DNA of 64,000 nt from Actinomadura madurae (GTDB lineage Bacteria; Actinomycetota; Actinomycetes; Streptosporangiales; Streptosporangiaceae): assembly GCF_900115095.1 (NCBI RefSeq), contig NZ_FOVH01000013.1:248001-312000 (forward strand), read 5' to 3'. Both the position numbers and the translations under genes were made by a program. Positions 17,836-26,497 of the stretch are shown in pieces (the stretch's first letter is position 1; each line of letters starts with the position of its first letter). A model generated the notes under the pieces. It was not told where the DNA came from. It was given only the letters and a program-made list of their open reading frames with translations, and did not search any database.

Positions 17836-18306
17836 ATGGAACGCCGCCGCCCCCTGGGCTATTGGCTCAAGCTTCTCGACCAGCTCATCGAGGAGAACCT
17901 CAACCGGATGCTGGCGGCGGAGGGCCTTCACCGTCGCCACTGGCAAACGATGAACCTCCTCGCGCCAGGGCCCGAACTCGACCGCACCGGCGGTCGCGGA
18001 CCGGCCACAAAGCAAGCGATCGCTGAAAGGCTGGGCCCTTTCTGGCTCGGGAGCCCGGTCACCGTGGACGAGGCGATCGAGGAACTGACCCGGCGCGGCT
18101 GGCTCACCGCACAGGAGCCTCACGCCCTCACCCCAGCAGGCAAGGCCGCCCACGCCGCCCTGGCGCAGAGCGTCGAGCGGACAGCGCGCCGGATCAGTGC
18201 CGGAGTGACCCCGGACCGTTATGCCGACACCGTCGAGGTGCTCCGCCACATGGTGGAGAACGCGGAAGACCTGCGGAACTTTGTCCATACTCGAGGCGCC
18301 GGGTGA
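17836..18306 (+). CDS. MarR-like winged-helix protein
   Basis: The 156-residue protein has the helical dimer arms and winged helix of MarR regulators: KQAIAERLGPFWLGSPVTVDEAIEEL as HTH region and RRGWLTAQEPHALTPAGKAA as the wing. GGAAAGG precedes ATG 17836. It follows the oxidoreductase by 35 bases on the same strand, so it may be the last gene of that operon. Target and ligand are unknown. Confidence 0.8.
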   Translation: MERRRPLGYWLKLLDQLIEENLNRMLAAEGLHRRHWQTMNLLAPGPELDRTGGRGPATKQAIAERLGPFWLGSPVTVDEAIEELTRRGWLTAQEPHALTPAGKAAHAALAQSVERTARRISAGVTPDRYADTVEVLRHMVENAEDLRNFVHTRGAG

Positions 18307-18778
18307 GCCGCACCACGTGTCTAGCGGGTCGCGGGCTGCGGCCCGGTGTTCGGGCACTGACCCCCAGACCGGTCGACGAGCCACCAGAGCCACCACGGCC
18401 CGTCCCGCGGCCCGGCTGGTGTGCTTGCGTGAATCCCGAGCGGGACGTTGTGCCGTGGAAGGTTTCGCTTACCTGGGTTGCTTTTCGGGTAGAGCGGCAC
18501 CTCCTGCCGGAGCCTCCACGCCTGTTTCAGTCGAAACTTGCTTCCTCCCCGGTGCCCACGGCGGCACCGGCCGAAATGCCGGAGGAGGGCGGCGGGCACG
18601 CCGTTCCTGCCGCTCAGGAGCTGGACGTGCATGGTTTGACGTCGGGTAAACGAGCCGTCCGCAGCGCTTGCTGACAAATGGTCCGGCGATGTGTCGAAGC
18701 GCGTGCAGTGCCGTTCGTCTAGAAGGTACAGCCCCAAGCAGGGGGCAGAGCCTTACGCCCACACGAAGGAGAATCGTC
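18307..18778. other. Intergenic gap with two hairpins, no gene supported
   Basis: The 472 bases hold GTTTC/GAAAC (18524-18537) and a strong 8-bp stem CCGGTGCC/GGCACCGG (18549-18570, loop of 6) about 210 bases before the next ATG. This might be leader-RNA structure of the PPOX-like gene, but I do not recognise a known riboswitch. Confidence 0.4.
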
Positions 18779-19264
18779 ATGCACGCCGACGAAGAGCTCG
18801 CCTCAATCCCGGTCCCGCGCAGCCTGGTCGGGCGGCGGGCCTATGCCCGAGACCGGCTCGAAAGCGGCTTCCAGATGTGGCTGGCCACCGGCAGTGACGG
18901 TCACGGTGCGCATCTGATCCCCGTGGCCTATGTCTGGGACGGCTCGGCCCTGTATACCGCGACTGCCAAGAGTCGCACTGTAGCCAATATCAATGCCCAC
19001 CCACAGGCTAGGGTCGCTCTCGGCGCCACCGCCGACGTCGTCATGATCGACACAGGCGCATCGCTTATGGACGTCCCCGACATCGAGCCTGACATCGCCG
19101 AGCGCTACGCCAGAGTCTCCACAGACCCCCGCACTCACCCAGAGGGCACGTTCATCTACCTACGCCTGCAACCTAGGCGCATCCTGGTCTGGAACGGCTT
19201 TCACGAATTCGTTGGGCGCACGGTTATGCGGGACGGCCGATGGCTTGATAATCCGGTCGACTGA
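18779..19264 (+). CDS. Pyridoxamine 5'-phosphate oxidase-like (PPOX/F420-binding) protein
   Basis: This 161-residue protein has the split beta-barrel of the PPOX superfamily: FQMWLATGSDGHGAHLIPVA, the strand VWDGSALYTATAKSRTVANI, and a C-terminal YLRLQPRRILVWNG strand pair. Such proteins bind FMN, F420 or haem and often reduce small molecules. AAGGAG lies 8 bases before the ATG. It stands alone, with gaps on both sides, so its pathway cannot be inferred from neighbours. Confidence 0.82.
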   Translation: MHADEELASIPVPRSLVGRRAYARDRLESGFQMWLATGSDGHGAHLIPVAYVWDGSALYTATAKSRTVANINAHPQARVALGATADVVMIDTGASLMDVPDIEPDIAERYARVSTDPRTHPEGTFIYLRLQPRRILVWNGFHEFVGRTVMRDGRWLDNPVD

Positions 19265-19867
19265 GGCGACCTCTGACTGCCCGGGTTCCATGGCTCCTCG
19301 GCGGGGCAACACCGAATCCGACCGCCACAGGGTGAGTGCATGCTCTGGTAGCGTTGTGCGAGGGGATGCACGGTGCGTGCGCGCAATGAACTCGGTCACT
19401 TCCTCGCCCGAGCGACCGCCTGGACTGCTAGACAGCGCGCTCGATCGATGTCACGCACACCTTCACGCACCGCGAGCGGAGCATCGCCTTCGTCGGGCTA
19501 TCTCAGCTGCCCCTACGTCTCCTGAGCCGGGGTCGTGCACCGGCGTCGAGTTCGGCACGGTGAAGGCGTGCCACTGGCTGGCGTGACGCAGCCAGAGCGG
19601 TGGGAGTTGCTCAGCACAAGGACGTTGGGCAGGCGCATGCGGTCGAGGAACGCCATCATCAGCGGCGGCTCGCAACCGGCCCGGGCTTCTCGATCTGCAG
19701 GCGCCGGCCAACGAACTGCCAGAGCCCGTCGAGCACCCGAATATGCGCCCGCCGCACCGGTCGGTGCTGGCGGCGAAATTCCCGGCGGCGTGGCGCCTGG
19801 TGCACTACCGCCCACGGCACGAAGGCGCCGGTTGGGTCGCTTCGCGAGCCAACTGCCCCCTGAGACG
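19265..19867. other. Long intergenic gap, possibly decayed coding DNA
   Basis: No intact gene is supported in these 603 bases. On the minus strand near 19600-19680 the peptide MAFLDRMRLPNVLVLSNSH faintly resembles the nucleophile-elbow region of alpha/beta hydrolases, but it runs into non-protein-like sequence in all frames. It may be gene debris. Confidence 0.35.
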
Positions 19868-20323
19868 TTAGTGGGCGTCCCAAGATCCCTGGGGTGGTCC
19901 GCCCGTCAGCGGAGTGGTGTCGAGGTATCTGGGCTCGAGGATGCGCTCGGTGAACTTCCAGCCATCCGGGGTGCGCTGGTAGCGGTCGTGGAACAGGCCG
20001 TACATGACGACCGCCCTGCCGTCGTGCTGCCGACCGATCTCGAAGACGTATTCCCGGCCGGACGCGGTGTCGCCATCGAGCTGGATCGTGCCCGAGTGCG
20101 AGTTCTGCACCCAGAAATCCCACGCGCTCTGCAGCCGCTCGATCCCGACGCGGATCTCCTTCCGCCCGGCGAGTTCGATGTTGGCGAAGGGGATCCGCCA
20201 CACCGCGCCCTCAGTGAACAGCGAAGCGAAACGGTCGTAGTCGCCGAGCATGGGCGCGTCGACGTGCTCGCCGCGCAGCGCCTCGATCTCGACGCGGTCA
20301 GCGATGGCCGCAAAGTCACGCAT
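19868..20323 (-). CDS. SnoaL-like (NTF2-fold) domain protein
   Basis: This 151-residue single-domain protein has the NTF2/SnoaL_4 fold: a start like LRGEHVDAPMLGDYDRFASL, FTEGAVWRIP, and a strand run ending YGLFHDRYQRTPDGWKFTER. The family includes aromatic-ring dioxygenase small subunits, polyketide cyclases and dehydratases. GGAGG lies 7 bases before ATG 20323. Nothing around it identifies a partner, and it may be a stand-alone enzyme. Confidence 0.82.
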   Translation of the reverse strand: MRDFAAIADRVEIEALRGEHVDAPMLGDYDRFASLFTEGAVWRIPFANIELAGRKEIRVGIERLQSAWDFWVQNSHSGTIQLDGDTASGREYVFEIGRQHDGRAVVMYGLFHDRYQRTPDGWKFTERILEPRYLDTTPLTGGPPQGSWDAH

Positions 20324-20729
20324 CCGGGTCCTCCATGGTGTCGCTGAGTGTTCTTCTCAGTCGTACGACCACGGAGACTCCCGAATTGTGACGTCGTCGT
20401 CTGCGCTTTGGTTTGTGACCATCACCCAGCCAGTGCAAGCAGGCCGTCGAGTTCTGGGCTGTGCGGTCGTCGACATTTCCCTGTGTCAGGCGGCGGTGAC
20501 CAGAAAGGTATCCGTGTCTTCGAGCATGGTCCGGTAGACACCGTCGCCGCCTTGCTCCTGGGGGTGCACCCACCCATCCCTCGTCGGCGCGCCGAGGAAC
20601 GGCTCGGCTATCCGCTGACCGGCGTCCATGTCGGGGCCGTGAGCTGGCGGGGTTTCGGACTGCCTGACTTACCTGGAGGTGTTCGGGCGTGTGGTCGGCG
20701 TCGTGCAGATCTCCCGGACGGATGGTTGG
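20324..20729. other. Intergenic gap with a possible PucR-type fragment
   Basis: No intact gene is seen in the 406 bases. On the plus strand near 20575-20640 the peptide RRAEERLGYPLTGVHVGAV resembles the middle of PucR/CdaR-type regulators (ERxLGYxLxxxHLGxV), without the rest of such a gene. If real, it is a short remnant. Confidence 0.3.
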
Positions 20730-22748
20730 TCAGTGCGGAGGGGCCTCGGGGGTCAGGGGAGTGCCGGTGAGTTCCTGGGACCAGAGGAGGTCGGTGAGGC
20801 GGGCCGTGGCCTTGGCCAGGTGGCGGCGGTAGGTGGAGAAGGAGAGGTGGAGGGCCTCGGCGGCGGCCTCTTGGGTGGGGGCCGGGTGCAGGTAGGTGCG
20901 GTCGAGGACGCGGCGGAGCGGAAGCGAGCGGGGGTCCTGGGCCAGGTGGTCGATGGCGGTGAGGAGAGTCGCGCGGAGGCAGGCGGGGGTGAGCTCGGTG
21001 ACCAGGGAGGTGCCGAGGAGAGGGTTGCCGCTCAGCTGGTCGGGGCGGTTCAGGTGCAGGAGCGCCTGGCGGACGGCCTGGTCGAAGCGATCGCGGTCGA
21101 GCGGCGCCGGGCGCAGGATCTCGGGCGGCGGAGGGCCGGTCTCGCCGGTGAGTTCGCGTTCGCCGACGAGGTCGAGCCACCGTTCGACCGGCAGGCGGCG
21201 CCAGTCGACGCCGTAGACGGTGTGGGACAGGCCCGCGGAGGCGACGGTGACCTGCGGGGTGAGAGCGAGATAGTTGAAGATCGGGCCCCAATGGTCGGGG
21301 TCGGTGGTGGCGGTGAAAGACCAGGCCAGCGGCCGGGTGGCCCAGTCGACGGTGGACATGACCGAGGCCGCGAGGGCGGCGTGGGGGTCGCGCTCGTGGC
21401 CGTCGGGGCCGATGACGTAGCGGGCGATGCTGATCTGCTCTCCGGGCCTGGCCGGGGAGATGTGGTCCGCCGTCGCCAGCGCGGCGCGCAGTACGGGATC
21501 GGCGTCGTGGAGAGCGGGGTCGGCGGGCCAGACGCACTGGAACGCACAGCCCGCGAGGCCGGCGGAGGTACGGACCACGACGAGGTTCTCGGGCTGGGCG
21601 TCCAGCCATCGCGCGGCGACGGCCGCGCTCTCGACGCCCTCGAACCGTTCGATCAGAGCTAGTACGGCGGGACGGTCGTCCTGGCGTCCGGGTGTCACCG
21701 CCGCGGTCCGCAGCTCCGGCAGCGACCAGACGGGGCCCGCCAGCGGCGTCCGCCGGAGCAGGAAGACCTTCTGGTGGGCGGCCAGCCACCGGTCCGCGCC
21801 ACCGACCCGGCGCAGGCCGTTGATCGCATGGTCGTGGACGAGGCGGTGGACGCGCCGGTAGGCCTCGGGCGAGCGGCGCCGCAGGTCGGCGGCGATCAGG
21901 TCCCGTACGAGATCGTGGGCGTGCAGGCCGTCGCTGCCCCGGCCGATGTACGGGCGGTCCTCCAGCCAGGCCCAGACCTCCGCGGCGCGATCTCCGACGG
22001 CGCGGCGCAGAAGATCCTCGGTGGTGAGCCACGCATACGCGCACACCGCCAGTCCGGTGGCGTGCGCCTCGTCGGGCACGCCACCGACGACCCGTCGCAC
22101 CAGCGCCGCGACGAGATCGGGCGCCTGGCCCAACTCGTCCGGCGGCGGTCCCGTCGCGGCCGCGTCGGCCAGCAGCGCCAGGACGAGCGGGTGGCCCCGG
22201 CCGAGTTCGGCCAGGCGCGCGGTGAGCGGCGCGGCCACCCCGGCCCGGACCAGCAGCTCGACGCTCTCGGCGCTGGTCAGGGACGTCAGGGCACGGCGGA
22301 CGGTGAGCGCGCGCCAGCCCGGATCGCTGCGCCATTGCGGGCTGGGCGGCTCGCGTCCGGCCAGCACGACGACCGTGCCCGCCGGAAGCGACGGCAGGAA
22401 CTCCTCGCGGATCCAGGTGTCCAGCGGGGCGAGGTACTCATAACCGTCCAGCAGCAGGACGGCTTCGGAGCGGTCCTCGGCCTGCTCGGTCGCCTGGCGG
22501 AAGGACTCGGGTGTGCATTCGACGTCTCGCCCGTCGACGGAGACCACCGGACGGCCAGCGGCCAGCGCACGCATCCGGAACTGGTGAAGCAGCGTGGTCT
22601 TGCCGATCCCGCCTGGACCGTGGACCAGCAGGATCCGGCGTGGCGTCCCGGCTCCGAGCGCCTCGGTGAAGGCGGCGAGCTCGCCGGTCCGCCCCACGAA
22701 CGCCCGCCGGCGCTCCTCGTCGATGACCGACGCGAGGTTCTCCGCCAT
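20730..22748 (-). CDS. STAND-type ATPase with C-terminal helical domain, actinomycete family
   Basis: The 672-residue protein begins with an AAA/STAND NTPase: FVGRTGELAAF, Walker A GPGGIGKTT with K50, Walker B AVLLLDGYEYL near 97, and a winged-helix region around LHAHDLVRDLIAADL. The middle of about 200 residues is not recognised. The C-terminus (RYLHPAPTQEAAAEAL-like segment, STYRRHLAKATARL) looks like a helix-turn-helix and is a recurring end of actinomycete ATP-binding regulators. I chose ATG 22748, which has a GGGGGTGG site; GTG 22775 lacks one. It follows the secreted RCC1 gene on the same strand by 122 bases. It is probably a signal-responsive regulator; the ligand is unknown. Confidence 0.8.
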   Translation of the reverse strand: MAENLASVIDEERRRAFVGRTGELAAFTEALGAGTPRRILLVHGPGGIGKTTLLHQFRMRALAAGRPVVSVDGRDVECTPESFRQATEQAEDRSEAVLLLDGYEYLAPLDTWIREEFLPSLPAGTVVVLAGREPPSPQWRSDPGWRALTVRRALTSLTSAESVELLVRAGVAAPLTARLAELGRGHPLVLALLADAAATGPPPDELGQAPDLVAALVRRVVGGVPDEAHATGLAVCAYAWLTTEDLLRRAVGDRAAEVWAWLEDRPYIGRGSDGLHAHDLVRDLIAADLRRRSPEAYRRVHRLVHDHAINGLRRVGGADRWLAAHQKVFLLRRTPLAGPVWSLPELRTAAVTPGRQDDRPAVLALIERFEGVESAAVAARWLDAQPENLVVVRTSAGLAGCAFQCVWPADPALHDADPVLRAALATADHISPARPGEQISIARYVIGPDGHERDPHAALAASVMSTVDWATRPLAWSFTATTDPDHWGPIFNYLALTPQVTVASAGLSHTVYGVDWRRLPVERWLDLVGERELTGETGPPPPEILRPAPLDRDRFDQAVRQALLHLNRPDQLSGNPLLGTSLVTELTPACLRATLLTAIDHLAQDPRSLPLRRVLDRTYLHPAPTQEAAAEALHLSFSTYRRHLAKATARLTDLLWSQELTGTPLTPEAPPH

Positions 22749-22870
22749 TTCCACCCCCCACGGCCGAGAACCCACGCTAACGCCGTCCCCGGCCGGGCGA
22801 CAGACCCCGGAAGGCCGCCGCGGACCCGGTCGGATCCGCGGCGGCTGGGCGGTCAGGAAGTCTGTGGTGG

Positions 22871-24301
22871 CTACGGCGCCGAGGGCAGGCTCCAGGTGAC
22901 CGTCGCGCCGAGACTGATCGGACGGGTGGCACCGGGCGTCTCGTCGTCACCGATGACGCTGCTCACCCCCAGCGCGTTCCCGAGAGCGCCGTCGACGTTG
23001 TCGCCCCAGCACCGGACCGCACCCGCTGTGGTGACGGCGCAGGTGTGCACCGTCCCCGCGGCGAGCGCGACGACAGAGTCACCGGCCAGCCGGACCCATG
23101 AGGCGCTCGACGGCAGCTCGTCGTCGCCGAGGTCCTCGAACGTGCCGAGGTCAGGCAGGCCGAGCCGGCCGTCCTTCGACTGCCAGCCCACGCGCCCCCA
23201 GCACCGGACATGGTGGACGGAGCCCGCCAGCGCGGTGCAGGTGTGGTCATATCCGGCGACGGCCGTCGTGACGCCGGTCCCGCCCAGGTCCACCGGGCCG
23301 GAGTCCGGAGGCAGATCGAGGCCCGGGGTGCCGAGCCCGGTCGCACCGTAGGTGTTGTCGCCCCAGCAGCGGAGCGTCGCGTCCTCCAGCGTGGCGCACG
23401 TGTGCGCGCGGCCCGCCGTGATGTCCACCGCCTTCATCCCGCTCAGGTCGACGGCTCCGGCCGCCAGCGGCGTCTCGTCGTCACCGATCTGATCGGTGAG
23501 ATCCGGAAGCCCGAGCTGGCCGTGGGTGTTGTCGCCCCAGCAGTACACGGCCCCGCTTTCGGTCACCGCACAGGTGTGATCTTCACCCGCCGCGATCGCC
23601 CGGACGTTGCGGCGGCCCAGCTCCACGGCGTTTGCCTGGGCGGGGTCCTCATCATCCCCGATGATCTCCTCGGTGTTCGGGTAGCCGAGCTGGCCCTTGC
23701 TCGACAGGCCCCAGCACATGACGTCGTCCAGGTCGTCGATGACGCACGTGTGGCTGCCGCCCGCGGCGATCGCCTTGGCGGTGCGGTTCCTCCCGAGGTC
23801 GACCATGATGTCCCCGCCGACCGGGACGTCCGCGGGCGTCTCGTCGTCGCCGATCGAAACGTTGCCTCCGTCCTGGGCGCCGGACCCGAGGACGCCGAAG
23901 CGGTTCTGCCCCCAGCAGACGACCCCGCCCTCGACCAGGACGGCGCAGGAATGAAGGGCTCCCGTGGCCACCTTCCATGCCAGGTTTCCGTCCAGGTCGA
24001 CAGGATCCGCCGCGCTCGGCGCCTCGTTGTCGCCGATCCTCCTCCAGCCCGGGTCGGCGTTGCGGCCGTGGCCCAGCTGGCCGTCGTGGTTCTGTCCCCA
24101 GCATCGCACCGCGAATGCGTCGTCGACCACGCAGGTGTGCCGAACGCCGGCGTCGATACGCTCGCGCACCTGGGCCGGTATCGGCACCGGAACGGCACCG
24201 ACCGGTGAAAGGAACGCCATCCCGGTGCCGATCACCGTCATTACCGCGAAGCCCGCGAGCCGTCCAGCTCGCAGCACCCCGCCGATCCGATCATTTTCCA
24301 C
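22871..24301 (-). CDS. Secreted RCC1-repeat beta-propeller protein
   Basis: This 476-residue exported protein has an N-terminal signal or anchor (hydrophobic FAVMTVIGTGMAFLSPVGA) followed by seven RCC1 units. Each has the pattern A-G-x-x-H-T-C-A-V...V-x-C-W-G-x-N...G-x-L-G, giving a seven-bladed propeller. Between blades a recurring IGDDExP insert appears, rich in Asp and perhaps metal binding. Two Cys per blade could form disulfides outside the cell. GTG 24301 has GGAGGA upstream. Bacterial RCC1 proteins are poorly characterised; binding of a surface or protein partner is plausible but not shown. Confidence 0.85.
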   Translation of the reverse strand: MENDRIGGVLRAGRLAGFAVMTVIGTGMAFLSPVGAVPVPIPAQVRERIDAGVRHTCVVDDAFAVRCWGQNHDGQLGHGRNADPGWRRIGDNEAPSAADPVDLDGNLAWKVATGALHSCAVLVEGGVVCWGQNRFGVLGSGAQDGGNVSIGDDETPADVPVGGDIMVDLGRNRTAKAIAAGGSHTCVIDDLDDVMCWGLSSKGQLGYPNTEEIIGDDEDPAQANAVELGRRNVRAIAAGEDHTCAVTESGAVYCWGDNTHGQLGLPDLTDQIGDDETPLAAGAVDLSGMKAVDITAGRAHTCATLEDATLRCWGDNTYGATGLGTPGLDLPPDSGPVDLGGTGVTTAVAGYDHTCTALAGSVHHVRCWGRVGWQSKDGRLGLPDLGTFEDLGDDELPSSASWVRLAGDSVVALAAGTVHTCAVTTAGAVRCWGDNVDGALGNALGVSSVIGDDETPGATRPISLGATVTWSLPSAP

Positions 24302-24643
24302 GGACTTCCTCCTCGGACTCCGGCCATCAGGTGGCCGAGCTCCGAGGATCGGCCGATCGACCGCCCACTCTCCAGCTCAAAAACCTGTCATCCTCTGTCC
24401 ACCAGCGCGCGCACCGAAGTCCAAACGCCCGGGCTCACATGCGCGACCACGCGGACGTACCGAAGAGTGAAGCGGCACCCGGCCACAACCGCGCTAGACG
24501 CACAGAAGAAGTGCCGGGGCCGCAAACGCGGCATCGCCACCGACGCTGTTCTGCCGAAAACTACATCCACGCAGGACCCGCCAGCCAATCAGGTGAGCCA
24601 GTTCCGCCGCGGGTGCAGACGTTGCGAAATTGTCGAGAGACGG
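24302..24643. other. Intergenic gap, nothing recognised
   Basis: These 342 bases lie between the RCC1 gene and the stop of the methyltransferase gene, both on the minus strand. They would include the RCC1 promoter. No coding or RNA feature is supported. Confidence 0.6.
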
Positions 24644-25441
24644 TCAGGGCTTCCTGGCCACGCCGCCGTAGGCGTCAACCGGCGGGGACGAAGGCGGGCT
24701 GGGCCGCCACTGCGAGATGTCCACGATGCCGGGCTCCAGCACTTCCAGCCCCTGATACAGCTCGGAAATCTCCTCGGGACTGCGCAGGTTGTAGGGGACC
24801 GCGCCGGATTTGTTGTATTCGGCGTTAACGCGGTTGTGTGCTTCGTTGGTGTTGGCGCCGTCCCAGTGCACCAGATAGCTGCCGGCCGGGACTTCGTCCA
24901 GCAGGGCGCCGATGATCGACCGGGCCTGGTCGACACTCTCGGCGTGGCCGAGTACCCCCATGAACATCACCGTGACCGGCTTGCTGAGGTCCAGCGTCTT
25001 CGCGGCACCGGCGAGGATCTCTTCGGGGCGGTGGAAGTCGCTGTCGATGTAGACGGTGACCCCTTCGGGGGTGGTGTTGGTGAGCAGCGCCCGCGCGTGT
25101 GCCAGCACTACCGGATCGTTGTCGACGTACACGATGCGGGCCCGGGGGTTGATGCCCTGCGCGACCTCGTGGGTGTTCTGCTCGGTGGGCAGCCCGGTTC
25201 CCACGTCCAGGAACTGTGTCACCCCGGCCTCGCCGGCGAGGTGCCCAACGGCGCGCATCAGGTACTTGCGGGCCTCGCGAGCCTGGGCGAAGACCCCGGG
25301 ATACCCGGCCGCGTAGGCGTCCCCCGCCTGCCGGTCGACGTCGTAATTGTCCTTGCCGCCTATCCAGTAGTTCCAGATACGTGCTGAATGCGGCACCGTC
25401 TCATCGATCTCGACCGGTCCGGCCCCGTGATCGTCGGCCAT
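24644..25441 (-). CDS. SAM-dependent methyltransferase-like protein, DUF574/SAV2177 family
   Basis: The 265-residue protein matches the actinomycete DUF574 family: VPHSARIWNYWIGGKDNYD near the start, SAM-binding FLDVGTGLPTEQNTHE near 82, acidic strand VYVDNDPVV, and LVHWDGANTNEAHN late. GGGAGG lies 7 bases before ATG 25441; longer in-frame starts lack a ribosome site. These proteins are very numerous in Streptomyces and relatives, often near regulators, with unknown substrates. No partner is obvious here. Confidence 0.9.
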   Translation of the reverse strand: MADDHGAGPVEIDETVPHSARIWNYWIGGKDNYDVDRQAGDAYAAGYPGVFAQAREARKYLMRAVGHLAGEAGVTQFLDVGTGLPTEQNTHEVAQGINPRARIVYVDNDPVVLAHARALLTNTTPEGVTVYIDSDFHRPEEILAGAAKTLDLSKPVTVMFMGVLGHAESVDQARSIIGALLDEVPAGSYLVHWDGANTNEAHNRVNAEYNKSGAVPYNLRSPEEISELYQGLEVLEPGIVDISQWRPSPPSSPPVDAYGGVARKP

Positions 25442-25480
25442 CTGAGAGCCTCCCGTGCGAGTGGGCATCCAAGGTGGAAC

Positions 25481-25498
25481 CATACGGATTCTCGTATG
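25481..25498. promoter_or_regulatory. Inverted repeat upstream of the DUF574 gene
   Basis: CATACG (25481-25486) and CGTATG (25493-25498) form a perfect 6-bp inverted repeat around a 6-base centre, 40 bases upstream of the methyltransferase ATG, in a locally AT-richer stretch. It may be an operator. Confidence 0.4.
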
Positions 25499-25714
25499 TC
25501 CGTAACCATATAACGATCTCTCGGGCAGGGACTTCCCAGAAGAGCTGGACACGGCCTCGCCCGCCCCTAACGAGGAAGCAGACGCCGCGCCGTGCTCCCT
25601 GAGCATGGACGGGAGCGTACGGGCGACGGCGTGCCCGGCAACGTTTCCCGAGGTCACAGTCCTGAGTGGTCAAAACTGGTGGCGTGGCACGAGAATCGCG
25701 ATGTCCTTCGACCG

Positions 25715-26380
25715 TCAACGACGTGGTTGGCGGTCAGTGAAGTCGTCCACCGTGTGGGGCGGTTTCCCCTGGCCGGTGGTGAAGGATGCGGCGACACCCT
25801 GGATTGTGATGTCGATGGCCGCGTCGAGTTCGGTCGTGAAGGCCCCGGGTGGGGCCGGGTCGTTGCGCATCCAGCGCCAGAGCACTCCCTGGTAGACGTC
25901 GTGCAGGATCTCGGCGGCGAGGTCGATCCCGGAATCGGTGCCCGCGGTGCCGTCGTCGGCGAGCCGCATTTGCAGCTCCTCGGCCATCGGTGTCCGGTTG
26001 AGGACCGGTCCGCAGGCGCGCAGGTAGCCGAAGAGCATCTCGCGAGTCTCGACGGGACGCGCCTCGGTGATGACGGCGAGCTCGTGGAAGTAGGCGCGCA
26101 GGCGGTCGAGCACGTCGGTGGCGCCTTGTGAAACCGCCTCCTGCGCGGCGGCCATCGCCTGCTCGCGCCGCCGGCGGGCCCATTCGATCGTGATGTCGCT
26201 CTTGGTCGGGAAGTGGTTGAAGCAGCTACGCCGGGACGTTCTGGCCCGTGCGGCGATCTCGTCGACGGTGGTCGCCTCGTAGCCGCGTTCGGTGATCAGG
26301 GCGACGGCGGCCTGGTACAGCCGTTCGCGGGTCGCGAGCCGTCGCCGGGTCTGGCCGTCGATCGGCTCCGTCGCGACCAC
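25715..26380 (-). CDS. TetR-family regulator of the P450 locus
   Basis: This 221-residue repressor has HTH ATTVDEIAARARTSRRSCFN followed by HFPTKSDI, and a helical effector domain. GTG 26380 has GGAGG 8 bases upstream. It is divergent from the P450 gene, and a strong palindrome lies between them, so it very likely controls the P450/MBL genes and itself. The effector would be the P450 substrate or a related compound. Confidence 0.9.
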   Translation of the reverse strand: MVATEPIDGQTRRRLATRERLYQAAVALITERGYEATTVDEIAARARTSRRSCFNHFPTKSDITIEWARRRREQAMAAAQEAVSQGATDVLDRLRAYFHELAVITEARPVETREMLFGYLRACGPVLNRTPMAEELQMRLADDGTAGTDSGIDLAAEILHDVYQGVLWRWMRNDPAPPGAFTTELDAAIDITIQGVAASFTTGQGKPPHTVDDFTDRQPRR

Positions 26381-26421
26381 CGGCGCAGCCTCCTCCGTCG
26401 CTCCCGTGCATCCCTGGACAT

Positions 26422-26441
26422 TCTCGCACGTCAGTGCGAGA
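26422..26441. promoter_or_regulatory. TetR operator candidate between TetR and P450
   Basis: TCTCGCAC and GTGCGAGA form a perfect 8-bp inverted repeat around the centre GTCA, midway between divergent genes. A weaker GCACT/AGTGC pair follows at about 26452-26472. The symmetry and position are typical of TetR operators. Confidence 0.65.
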
Positions 26442-26497
26442 GTGAGCTACAGCACTTTCTGCATCGTAGTGCATAATACCAGTTCAAGGGAGCGCCC

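Noticed and set aside
19513..19815. Minus-strand frame with an alpha/beta-hydrolase-like peptide
   Set aside because: Only about 20 residues are suggestive and the rest is not protein-like. Too weak to call a gene or a defined pseudogene.
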